A stretch of DNA of 20,658 bases, from positions 1 through 20,658 of the IMG/VR virus record IMGVR_UViG_3300020166_000139; one strand, written 5' to 3'. The DNA is from a virus. Of this stretch, positions 1 to 5,868 are shown one piece after another. The notes beneath the pieces were generated by a model that was not told the DNA's origin, ran no database searches, and saw only the letters and a list, made by a program, of their open reading frames with translations. Each line of letters starts with the position of its first letter. The first letter of the stretch is position 1. The position numbers and the translations under genes are program-made.

Positions 1-94
1 ATAAAAAAAATATATAAAGAATACTCTAAGGACTAATACTAATAAATATAGGGTAAGACCTACAAAAGCGTTTATTTTACCTAGAGTAGTAGAG

Positions 95-115
95 GGGGGG
101 TGTGGTTACCTCCCC
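95..115 (+). other. G-rich hairpin in the gene-free start of the window
   Basis: A run of seven G (94-100) is followed by a C-rich arm. GGGGGGT (95-101) can pair with ACC-T-CCCC (108-115) around a six-base loop, with one bulged T. The surrounding bases 1-136 contain stops in all + frames and no gene I can support. No T-run follows the hairpin, so it is not a canonical intrinsic terminator. It could be a leader structure for the gene starting at 137, or a 3' end structure of something upstream of the window. Confidence 0.35.
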
Positions 116-136
116 AATACAATAAACCGAATAGAA

Positions 137-337
137 ATGTTAATCGGCTCAACTAAAACAATAGATATGGAAAGAACATACAAGACAATAAAAAGTGTAT
201 TAAAACATCACATCAAAACAGGAGTGAAAAGTCTTTGGACTTGGAAGGACGATAACTTCACAATGATATATGAAAATTATAGTGGTGACGACAGGATTTA
301 TACAAGCAACCAACTATTAAAAATACTAAGCAAATGA
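137..337 (+). CDS. Small hypothetical phage protein (66 aa)
   Basis: I do not recognise this protein. It is 66 residues, basic in its first half (KHHIKTGVKS around residues 23-32) with an aromatic centre (LWTWKDDNFTMIYENY, about residues 33-48). No membrane segment or signal peptide is seen. The ATG at 137 opens the frame; an alternative ATG lies at 167 (residue 11, MERTYK). Its stop codon overlaps the start of the next small gene (ATGA, 334-337), the tight coupling seen throughout this phage, which supports it as a real gene in a transcription unit running to the methyltransferase. Function unknown. Confidence 0.5.
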   Translation: MLIGSTKTIDMERTYKTIKSVLKHHIKTGVKSLWTWKDDNFTMIYENYSGDDRIYTSNQLLKILSK

Positions 338-510
338 TACTACAACTATTAGCATACTTTTCCTTATTTGTAATTTTTGTAATTACAATTTTAAGTATAA
401 TAGAAGGCAAGATAAGAGCCAAAAGAAATAACAAGATAAAATACAGAATTGACAAGGTAGAAACACTAACAGGAGGACTAGAAAACGATAGGATAAATGA
501 AAGACAATAG
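334..510 (+). CDS. Small single-pass membrane protein (58 aa)
   Basis: Reading from the ATG at 334 gives 58 codons ending at TAG 508-510. The N-terminus is a hydrophobic helix (about residues 2-22, LLAYFSLFVIFVITILSII), followed at once by a very basic stretch (KIRAKRNNKIKYR, about residues 25-37) and a short polar tail ending ENDRINERQ. That pattern predicts one membrane span with the C-terminus in the cytoplasm. The start overlaps the upstream stop (ATGA) and its end overlaps the next gene by 14 bases. Small membrane proteins of this kind in phages can be holin-like, spanin-like or exclusion proteins, but nothing here decides between these. The coding call is good, the function is unknown. 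Confidence 0.6.
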   Translation: MILQLLAYFSLFVIFVITILSIIEGKIRAKRNNKIKYRIDKVETLTGGLENDRINERQ

Positions 511-706
511 AATACCAAGCTACTACAAAGGAATCAGATACGGCTATGAAGCTCGTAAGGTCATAGAGGACTTTGAACTTAGCTACAATACAGGAACAGC
601 CGTTACTTACTTGCTCAGAGCAGAAAGGAAACACGCTAGTCCTATTGAGTGCATACAGAAAGCAATCAATCACTTAGAATTTGAACTTGATAAACTAAAG
701 AAATGA
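497..706 (+). CDS. DUF3310-like phage protein
   Basis: A 69-residue protein with the layout of the DUF3310 (SaV-like) family found widely in phages: an early KVIEDFELSYNTGTAVTYLLR segment (about residues 21-41), then basic residues, and a C-terminal helix with CIQKAINHLEFEL (about residues 53-65). Family members typically show a pattern like x-I-x-x-[FW]-x-L-x-x-x-x-G-x-x-x-x-Y-x-x-R followed by a D/E-x-x-K-A-x-x-[YH]-L helix, which matches. The domain also occurs in phage proteins linked to nucleotide metabolism, such as T7 gp1.7, but the biochemical role of stand-alone copies is unclear. It overlaps the membrane protein upstream by 14 bases and the next gene by ATGA at 703-706. Family assignment is by eye. 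Confidence 0.6.
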   Translation: MKDNRIPSYYKGIRYGYEARKVIEDFELSYNTGTAVTYLLRAERKHASPIECIQKAINHLEFELDKLKK

Positions 707-939
707 CTCTATACTTTTGCGAATGTGGAAAAACTATGGAAATAGGAAAGGCTACAATAGTTAACAGAGATGGCAAATGGGTAACTAAGGAAGCACTCTG
801 TGAGTGTGGTAAATATATGGACAGCAAACCAACTGAAGGAATGCCAAGTCTAAAAAGAACTGAACCTACTCTAAGTATGAAAAGAGATAAGCTTTGGGAA
901 GGAGCAACAGAAAAGATAAGAAGTAAAGCAACTGAATAG
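703..939 (+). CDS. Small Cys-rich (putative zinc-binding) protein
   Basis: A 78-residue protein carrying two copies of a CECGK motif: FCECGK at residues 5-10 and LCECGK at about 32-37, spaced 27 residues apart. Two C-x-C-G knuckles on a beta-hairpin are consistent with a four-cysteine zinc ribbon. The C-terminal half is lysine-rich and probably disordered. The start overlaps the upstream stop (ATGA) and its TAG stop (937-939) shares one base with the GTG start of the next gene. Small zinc ribbons of this kind in phages are usually nucleic-acid binding or regulatory, but no specific family is recognised. Confidence 0.55.
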   Translation: MTLYFCECGKTMEIGKATIVNRDGKWVTKEALCECGKYMDSKPTEGMPSLKRTEPTLSMKRDKLWEGATEKIRSKATE

Positions 940-1322
940 TGAAGTTTGTAATAAAAGACAAAAGAGATAAGCAAAGTCTATTTAGTTATCTAAAGGAATT
1001 AGAGAACGACTACATAGTAAGTGTAAAGAAACAAAGAAACACAAGAAGCAATATGCAGAACAGTTACTATTGGAAATGTATCGTACAAGGACTAGCAGAA
1101 GAACTAGGATATTTCCCAAATGAAATGCACGATGTACTAAGAGCTAAGTTCTTATCAGAATATGAAATGATAAGTATTAATGATAACCAAATAGCAATAA
1201 ATAAAATAGGAAGTACAACAGCTTTAAACACTAAAGCGTTTGAAGTATATACAGAACAAATAAGAGTATGGGCTTTAACTGACTTAGGAATAAGGCTTAT
1301 GCTTCCAAATGAATACGAATGA
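939..1322 (+). CDS. NinB/Orf-like recombination protein
   Basis: A 127-residue protein resembling the NinB (lambda Orf) type of phage recombination mediator, which helps load recombinase on SSB-coated single strands. Supporting features are the RSNMQNSYYW segment (about residues 36-45; the family has RSxxQNxxxW), the ELGYFPNEMHDVL segment, the STTAL turn at about residue 92, and a C-terminal IRVWALTDLGIRLMLPNEYE ending typical of these proteins. The start is GTG at 939, overlapping the upstream stop by one base; the next in-frame ATG is the Met in SNMQNS, inside the conserved core, so GTG is the better start. The stop overlaps the methyltransferase start (ATGA, 1319-1322). Confidence 0.6.
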   Translation: MKFVIKDKRDKQSLFSYLKELENDYIVSVKKQRNTRSNMQNSYYWKCIVQGLAEELGYFPNEMHDVLRAKFLSEYEMISINDNQIAINKIGSTTALNTKAFEVYTEQIRVWALTDLGIRLMLPNEYE

Positions 1323-1966
1323 ATATAACAAACGAATGTAATATGGAGTTAATGTCAAGGTATGAAGATAACTACTTTGACCTTGCAATAGTTGACCCTC
1401 CTTATGGGATTGGTGAAAGCTCAAATAATAACAAAAGCCGTTCTAAACTTGGCAAATCAAAAGATTACGGAAATAAAAAATGGGATGATAACGCACCAAA
1501 TAAAGAATACTTTACAGAACTAAAAAGAATTAGTAAAAATGTAATAATTTGGGGTGCTAATCATTTCATTGAAAACATACCAAATGCAAATAGTAGTTGT
1601 TGGATTGTATGGAATAAAGAAAATGGAAAAAATGATTTTGCAGACTGTGAACTCGCTTATTGTAGTTTTAAAAGTGCTGTAAGAAAAATAGATTTAAGAT
1701 GGCACGGAATGTTACAGCACGATATGAAAAACAAAGAGATAAGAATACACCCAACGCAAAAACCTGTAAAACTTTACGAGTGGCTACTAATGAATTACGC
1801 AAAGGAGGGAGATAAGATACTAGATACTCACTTAGGTAGTGGAAGTATTGCTATTGCTTGTCATAATCTTAAATATGATTTAACTGCTTGTGAATTAGAT
1901 AAAGAGTATTATGAAGCAGCAATGAAAAGAATAACTAAACATAAGCAGCAATTAACTATGTTTTAA
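1319..1966 (+). CDS. DNA methyltransferase, beta class (N6-A or N4-C)
   Basis: A 215-residue SAM-dependent DNA amino-methyltransferase of the N6_N4_Mtase type. The catalytic motif IV, DPPYG, is at residues 26-30 near the N-terminus. HPTQKP is at 144-149. The SAM-binding motif I, here DTHLGSGS in place of the usual DPFxGSG, is at 169-176, followed by ACELDKEYYEAA. Motif IV before motif I defines the beta class, so the target-recognition region lies between. It is short for the class. No restriction endonuclease is present nearby, so this is an orphan phage methylase, probably protecting phage DNA from host restriction or marking it. The target base cannot be fixed from sequence; DPPY is compatible with adenine or cytosine. 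It is the last gene before a promoter-like element at 1982. Confidence 0.88.
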   Translation: MNITNECNMELMSRYEDNYFDLAIVDPPYGIGESSNNNKSRSKLGKSKDYGNKKWDDNAPNKEYFTELKRISKNVIIWGANHFIENIPNANSSCWIVWNKENGKNDFADCELAYCSFKSAVRKIDLRWHGMLQHDMKNKEIRIHPTQKPVKLYEWLLMNYAKEGDKILDTHLGSGSIAIACHNLKYDLTACELDKEYYEAAMKRITKHKQQLTMF

Positions 1967-1981
1967 ATAAATAACAATTAT

Positions 1982-1995
1982 TTCTATTATATAAT
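1982..1995 (+). promoter_or_regulatory. Late promoter-like element, copy 1 (before terS)
   Basis: Exact copy of the consensus TTCTATTATATAAT in the 57-base gap between the methyltransferase and the small terminase. There are 28 bases between the element and the ATG at 2024. It marks the switch from the small-gene block to the packaging block. No TTTG -33 box of the usual Bacteroidota promoter is evident upstream. Confidence 0.6.
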
Positions 1996-2023
1996 ACAAC
2001 TTGATTAATCAAATTATTTCAAA

Positions 2024-2278
2024 ATGGAACACGGAGGAAAAAGAGTAGGTGCAGGACGCAAAGGTAAAGCTGAAGAACAAAAGCTAATAGAGAACTTAAC
2101 ACCAATGAGTAGTATTGCATTGGAGTCATTACAAAAGGGCTTAGAAAAGAAAGAGCAATGGGCGGTAAAGTTATTCTTTGAATACTTCTATGGCAAACCA
2201 CAACAAAGAGTAGATGTTACAACAAATGATGAAAGTCTTAATGTACCACTAATAAACTTTATAAGCTCTGAATCTTAG
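2024..2278 (+). CDS. terS: Putative terminase small subunit (short)
   Basis: An 84-residue protein directly upstream of the large terminase. It starts with a glycine/basic GGKRVGAGRKGKAEEQK segment (about residues 4-20), of the kind found at the N-terminus of DNA-binding small terminases in Bacteroidota phages. A predicted helical part follows (SIALESLQKGLEKKEQWAVKLFFEYFYGKP, about residues 30-60). Small terminases recognise the packaging site and hand DNA to the large subunit. It is short, since most are above 120 residues, so it may be a minimal version. It follows promoter-like element 1, and its last 11 bases overlap the probable start of the large subunit. The call rests on gene position and the N-terminal motif. 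Confidence 0.6.
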   Translation: MEHGGKRVGAGRKGKAEEQKLIENLTPMSSIALESLQKGLEKKEQWAVKLFFEYFYGKPQQRVDVTTNDESLNVPLINFISSES

Positions 2279-3470
2279 CGACAAATATACAGCACTATTT
2301 AAGTCTGAAGCTAGATACTTTATTATAACAGGTGGTAGGGGTTCAGGAAAGTCTTTCGCAGTTACAGTCTTTCTAACACTCTTAACTATGTCTAGGAATA
2401 TAAGAGTCCTATTCACTCGTTATACAATGGTATCAGCTCACTTATCAATTATTCCTGAGTTCTTAGAGAAGATAGGGCTACTAGGATATGAAAACACCTT
2501 TAGCGTAAATAAAGCTGAGGTAGTCAATTTAGGAAACAAATCAGACATATTATTTAGAGGTATTAAGACATCAGCAGGAAACCAAACAGCTAGTCTAAAG
2601 TCATTACAAGGAATAAGTACTTGGGTACTTGATGAAGCAGAAGAACTTATTGATGAAAATATCTTTGATACTATTGACTTAAGTATAAGGGAAAAGAAAG
2701 TACAAAATAGAATCATATTAGTTTTGAACCCTGTAACTAAGGAACATTGGATATACAAAAGGTTCTTTGAAGAAAAAGGAGTACAAGCAGGTTTTAACGG
2801 CATTAAAGACAATGTATGCTATATCCATAGTACATACCTAGACAATAAAGATAATCTATCACAGAGCTTCCTAGAGCGTATTAAGAGTATAAAGCATAGG
2901 AACTTTAAAAAGTATCAGCATAAAATACTTGGAGGGTGGTTAGACAAAGCAGAAGGAGTAGTTTTTGAGAATTGGAGTATAGGAGAATTTAATCCTGATG
3001 GCTTACAAACTTCTTGCGGTATGGACTTTGGTTTTAGTGTAGACCCTGACTCATTGACTGAAGTAGCTATTGATAAAAAACATAAGAAGATATACTTGAA
3101 AGAACATCTTTACAGGAATGGGTTAAAATCACAAGAACTAGCTAAGATAATACTAGAAAAAGTAGACAACAAACTTATCATTGCAGACTCAGCAGAACCA
3201 AGACTAATAGCAGACCTTAGACATTTAGGAGTAAACATCAAACCTGTAAAGAAAGGAACTATTGAAAGTGGTATTACTCGTATGCAAGATTATCAATTAA
3301 TTGTAACTCCTGAATCTATAAACATAGCCAAAGAGCTAAACAATTACGCTTATCAAGATAAAGGTTCAAAATTATATATAGACAACTACAATCACGCAAT
3401 AGACGGCATAAGGTACAATGTAATTTACCACCTAGATAATCCAAACGCAGGAAAGTATTACGTACAGTAA
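2268..3470 (+). CDS. terL: Terminase large subunit (ATPase and nuclease)
   Basis: Packages DNA into proheads. The first ATG of this frame (2388) lies after the ATPase P-loop, so it cannot be the true start: the open frame upstream encodes Walker A GGRGSGKS at bases 2331-2354. The frame is open back to TAA 2262-2264, and CTG 2268 is the most plausible start, giving 400 residues beginning (M)NLSDKYTALF. With that numbering Walker A is 22-29, Walker B VLDEAEE 120-126, and the RNase H-like nuclease has acidic residues D253 (GMDFGF), D307 (IADSAEP) and D379 (NHAIDGIRY). Both domains are intact (Terminase_3-like type). Alternatives for the start are a +1 frameshift from the end of the small subunit, or a sequence error. 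The protein identity is very secure, the start is not. Confidence 0.9.
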   Translation: MNLSDKYTALFKSEARYFIITGGRGSGKSFAVTVFLTLLTMSRNIRVLFTRYTMVSAHLSIIPEFLEKIGLLGYENTFSVNKAEVVNLGNKSDILFRGIKTSAGNQTASLKSLQGISTWVLDEAEELIDENIFDTIDLSIREKKVQNRIILVLNPVTKEHWIYKRFFEEKGVQAGFNGIKDNVCYIHSTYLDNKDNLSQSFLERIKSIKHRNFKKYQHKILGGWLDKAEGVVFENWSIGEFNPDGLQTSCGMDFGFSVDPDSLTEVAIDKKHKKIYLKEHLYRNGLKSQELAKIILEKVDNKLIIADSAEPRLIADLRHLGVNIKPVKKGTIESGITRMQDYQLIVTPESINIAKELNNYAYQDKGSKLYIDNYNHAIDGIRYNVIYHLDNPNAGKYYVQ

Positions 3471-3486
3471 ACTAAATTCTAACTTT

Positions 3487-3500
3487 TTCTATTATATATT
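3487..3500 (+). promoter_or_regulatory. Late promoter-like element, copy 2 (before the tail chaperone)
   Basis: TTCTATTATATATT, one mismatch from the consensus at the penultimate base, inside the 32-base gap after terL. Only two bases separate it from the ATG at 3503. It is preceded by TAACTTT, which resembles the AACTT upstream of copies 3 and 5. Confidence 0.55.
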
Positions 3501-3502
3501 GT

Positions 3503-4102
3503 ATGGAAATCAAAATCAAAAAGAAGGGTAAAGTAAAAGAGTTCAAGCTAATTAATAGTTGGGAAGATGTAACGCTTGAGAAGTGGTTGCAACTGATTGA
3601 CTTTGAAACAGGTACAAAGACTGAAGAAGCTACTGAAACAATAGCAGCATTATCTAACATTCCTAAGCAGTTAGTAAAGGAGTTAGCATTGTCAGATGTA
3701 GCTGTTATAATGAGTAGGATAGCAGAGCTACAACAAGAGCAAGATACAAAGCTAAAAAGGATAATAGAGATAAACGGAATTGAGTACGGATTTCATCCTG
3801 ATTTAGATTCTATAAGTTTAGGAGAATACGCAGATATAGAGCAATTCATCAAGAACGGAATAGAAAAGAACCTACCTGAATTAATGGCTGTTCTGTATAG
3901 ACCTGTAAAAGAAAAGAAGAATGATATATATATTATTGACGCTTATGATGGTGATATTCGGCTCAGGACGGAAGAAATGAAACAGATGTCAGCTCAGCAA
4001 GTGCAAAGTGCATTGGTTTTTTTTTACACTTTAGGGAAGGAGTTGTCCGAGATTTTGCCATTGTATTTGATGGAGCGGCTGAAGGAAACGAAGACGCAAT
4101 AG
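3503..4102 (+). CDS. Tail assembly chaperone, short (gpG-like) form
   Basis: A 199-residue protein with the pattern of phage tail assembly chaperones of Bacteroidota phages: an N-terminal basic beta strand (MEIKIKKKGKVKEF), a SWEDVTLEKWLQLID helix (about residues 19-33), a central ISLGEYADIEQFI helix, an LMAVLYRP strand and a C-terminal helix LVFFYTLGKELSEILPLYLMERL. These chaperones coat the tape measure during tail assembly and are absent from the virion. The gene contains a T9 run at 4017-4025 in which the -1 frame continues open for 85 more codons, the hallmark of this gene class (G and GT forms). The tape measure itself lies about 6.5 kb downstream, a larger distance than usual. Identity is by pattern plus the frameshift arrangement. 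Confidence 0.75.
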   Translation: MEIKIKKKGKVKEFKLINSWEDVTLEKWLQLIDFETGTKTEEATETIAALSNIPKQLVKELALSDVAVIMSRIAELQQEQDTKLKRIIEINGIEYGFHPDLDSISLGEYADIEQFIKNGIEKNLPELMAVLYRPVKEKKNDIYIIDAYDGDIRLRTEEMKQMSAQQVQSALVFFYTLGKELSEILPLYLMERLKETKTQ

Positions 4103-4281
4103 CTTCAGAATCCTTTGCAGAGAAATGGGGATGGTTTGGAGTGATGTACAGATTGACAAATGGAGAGATAGTAAACTTAGAACGAATAACAAGATTAAGT
4201 CTATTAGAGTGTTTAACTTGGCTTAGTTATGAAACAGATTTAAACTCGCAAAATAAAGTAAAGAGAAATGGTAAACAATAA
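3503..4281 (+). CDS. Tail assembly chaperone, -1 frameshift (gpGT-like) form
   Basis: A -1 shift on the T9 run joins codons 1-174 of the short form to a second frame running from 4024 to TAA 4279-4281, giving about 259 residues. I translated the second frame base by base and found no stop. It reads FLHFREGVVRDFAIVFDGAA, then AEKWGWFGVMYRLTNGEIVNL and LLECLTWLSYETDLNS. The KWGW..VMY.L..GEI block and CLTWLSYE ending are what the T portion of Bacteroidota chaperones looks like. There is no good independent start in this frame after the T-run; the only ATG is 4144, inside the conserved block. Programmed frameshifting of this gene pair is well established in siphoviruses; here it is inferred. Confidence 0.75.
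4018..4024 (+). promoter_or_regulatory. Programmed -1 ribosomal frameshift slippery site
   Basis: The zero frame reads GTT TTT TTT TAC from 4016, so T TTT TTT at 4018-4024 is a perfect X-XXY-YYZ heptamer. Two Phe tRNAs can re-pair after slipping back one base, and the next codon in the -1 frame is TTA at 4024. It lies near the 3' end of the short chaperone, where such sites are normally found. Confidence 0.75.
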
Positions 4282-4816
4282 GACATACAATAATGTAGTA
4301 AACACCTTACTAAGATTAGGTGAATACCACGAACAAATAAGCACAACTTCAGTAGGAGATATTTTTGACATAGATTTGTCTAAGGTGAATAAATTTCCGT
4401 TGCTTCATATAAACCCTGTAAACGTATCAACAGGAGATAGTCAGCTTACTTACAACTTTCAAATCTTTATTATGGATATGGTAAGCGAAAAAGAAGATTG
4501 GGCTAAGAACAATGCTTCAGCTAACTTCCCTAAGCTTTATAAGACTTTAAGCAATGAGCAAGATGTATTTAACGAAGTGCTACAAATCTGTACTGACTTT
4601 ATAGGAATGCTTAGACACTCAGAGCAACAATCGTTACAAGGAACAAACGATATAAACGCTCCTATATACTTTACACAAGACCAATTCACAATAGAGCCGT
4701 TTCAAGAAAGGTTTGATAACTTATGTTGTGGATGGGTATTTAATATTGGAGTCTTAGTTCAGAACGACTTCTCAACTTGTACAATACCTGTAACTTCTGA
4801 AGGAGCAGGGTACTAA
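4268..4816 (+). CDS. Conserved tail-module protein, possible tail terminator/completion protein
   Basis: A 182-residue protein whose start overlaps the end of the frameshifted chaperone frame by 14 bases. It has an N-terminal helical part (TYNNVVNTLLRLGEYHEQI), a DIFDIDLSKVNKFPLLHINPV segment (about residues 31-51), beta strands around YNFQIFIMDMV (residues 62-72), a helix DVFNEVLQICTDFIGML, and a C-terminal EPFQERFDNLCCGWVFNIGVLV region. This alpha/beta layout and its position are compatible with a tail terminator or tail completion protein, but I cannot assign a named family. No signal peptide or membrane segment is seen. Confidence 0.5.
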   Translation: MVNNKTYNNVVNTLLRLGEYHEQISTTSVGDIFDIDLSKVNKFPLLHINPVNVSTGDSQLTYNFQIFIMDMVSEKEDWAKNNASANFPKLYKTLSNEQDVFNEVLQICTDFIGMLRHSEQQSLQGTNDINAPIYFTQDQFTIEPFQERFDNLCCGWVFNIGVLVQNDFSTCTIPVTSEGAGY

Positions 4817-4884
4817 TGTTTAAAATAAGAATAGGAAAACTAACAATACAATTATTACCACCAAAAATAACTTACAAATTTTAA
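4816..4884 (+). CDS. Possible tiny CDS (22 aa)
   Basis: An ATG overlapping the upstream stop (TAATG, 4814-4818) opens a 22-codon frame reading MFKIRIGKLTIQLLPPKI and ending at TAA 4882-4884, one base before the ATG of the next gene. The exact fit between neighbours and the coupled start favour translation, while the tiny size argues for caution. The basic, beta-prone sequence has no recognisable family. Confidence 0.35.
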   Translation: MFKIRIGKLTIQLLPPKITYKF

Positions 4885-4885
4885 T

Positions 4886-5335
4886 ATGGCAACACTAACA
4901 ACAACAATCACCGAAAGCGTTACAATCAATGGAGCGTTAAGAGGTTCATCAAACACTTTAACTGTAACAGACATTGTAGACACTTTTGAAAGAGTAGTTA
5001 CTTGTCCTAACGCAGCAACAACAACAATAGCTACATTTTCTAGCAATGTATACGACAGTGCAGGAGCAATAGACGCTGAGAATGTAAGATACATAAGAGT
5101 ATCAAATCTATCAACTACTGCTGATATTGAAATAGGTGTAGCAGGAGCTGCTTCAAACTATTCCATGTTGATACCTGCGGGAAACTCGCATATCATTTCA
5201 AGAGCTGACAATGTTATGTTGGCAGAAGCTGACGCAGTTCCTACTTATGGTTCTTTAGCTGATATAACAAAATTAGAGGTAAGACCAACAGCTTCAACAG
5301 ATGTAAATGTAGAAATATTTGTAGCTACTGTTTAA
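4886..5335 (+). CDS. Hypothetical virion structural protein (149 aa)
   Basis: A 149-residue, threonine- and alanine-rich, beta-predicted protein without a membrane segment. Notable parts are an N-terminal TLTTTITESVTINGALRG strand pair, a repeated-strand centre (VRYIRVSNLSTTADIEIGVAG, about residues 68-88), and SMLIPAGNSHII at about 93-104. That pattern (a strand, a polar turn, then a PAGNSHII-like strand) resembles small jelly-roll virion proteins that decorate tails or capsids. The TAATG overlap with the next gene (5333-5337) ties it to the tail module. Function is inferred from context only. Confidence 0.5.
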   Translation: MATLTTTITESVTINGALRGSSNTLTVTDIVDTFERVVTCPNAATTTIATFSSNVYDSAGAIDAENVRYIRVSNLSTTADIEIGVAGAASNYSMLIPAGNSHIISRADNVMLAEADAVPTYGSLADITKLEVRPTASTDVNVEIFVATV

Positions 5336-5868
5336 TGGATACAGCTAATATAGAAAGGTATTTAAACAGCTTTGGAAAACAGGTTGTTAATCGTTCTAAG
5401 GGTAACTTGCAAAAAGCAGGTAAAGGTGGAAAGTTAGAAGAATCCATTAGCTTTAAAGTTATCAAAGAAGGAGAGAATTACACAGTACAATTCTATATGT
5501 CTTACTATGGTCAGTTTGTAGACAAAGGGGTTTCAGGAACACAAAAGAAAAGAACCTTTAAAGACTACAAAAGCAAAGTAATAAAAAGTCCTTATAGTTA
5601 TAAAAATTCTAAAGGGCATTCACAACCACCAAGTAAAGCTTTAGATGGTTGGGCTGTAAAGAAAGGAATAGCACTAAGAGATGCTAAGGGAAGATTTATG
5701 AAAAGAAAGACTTTAACATTCTTATTAGCTAGAAGTATTGGTAGAAACGGAATACAAGGAATTAGCTTTTTCCAAAAACCTTTAGGGTTAGGTCTTAAGC
5801 AGTTTGGTAAAGAAATGTTAGGAGCAGTCAAAGAAGATATAATTAATAGTTTAACAACAGTAAAATAA
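5335..5868 (+). CDS. HK97 gp10-like tail/neck completion protein (putative)
   Basis: A 177-residue basic protein. An N-terminal helix (NIERYLNSFGKQVVNRSKGNL) is followed by a VQFYMSYYGQFVDKGVSGTQ segment (about residues 50-69) resembling the YxxFVDKGVxG motif of HK97 gp10-like and related head-tail or tail completion proteins. Then come a glycine/serine loop with PPSKALDGWAVKKG (about residues 98-111), the basic RDAKGRFMKRKTLTFLLARSIGRNGI region, and a C-terminal helix. Such proteins join the tail to the head or cap the tail tube. The TAATG overlap upstream and the immediate ATG at 5869 place it in a single operon. Family call by motif only. Confidence 0.55.
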   Translation: MDTANIERYLNSFGKQVVNRSKGNLQKAGKGGKLEESISFKVIKEGENYTVQFYMSYYGQFVDKGVSGTQKKRTFKDYKSKVIKSPYSYKNSKGHSQPPSKALDGWAVKKGIALRDAKGRFMKRKTLTFLLARSIGRNGIQGISFFQKPLGLGLKQFGKEMLGAVKEDIINSLTTVK

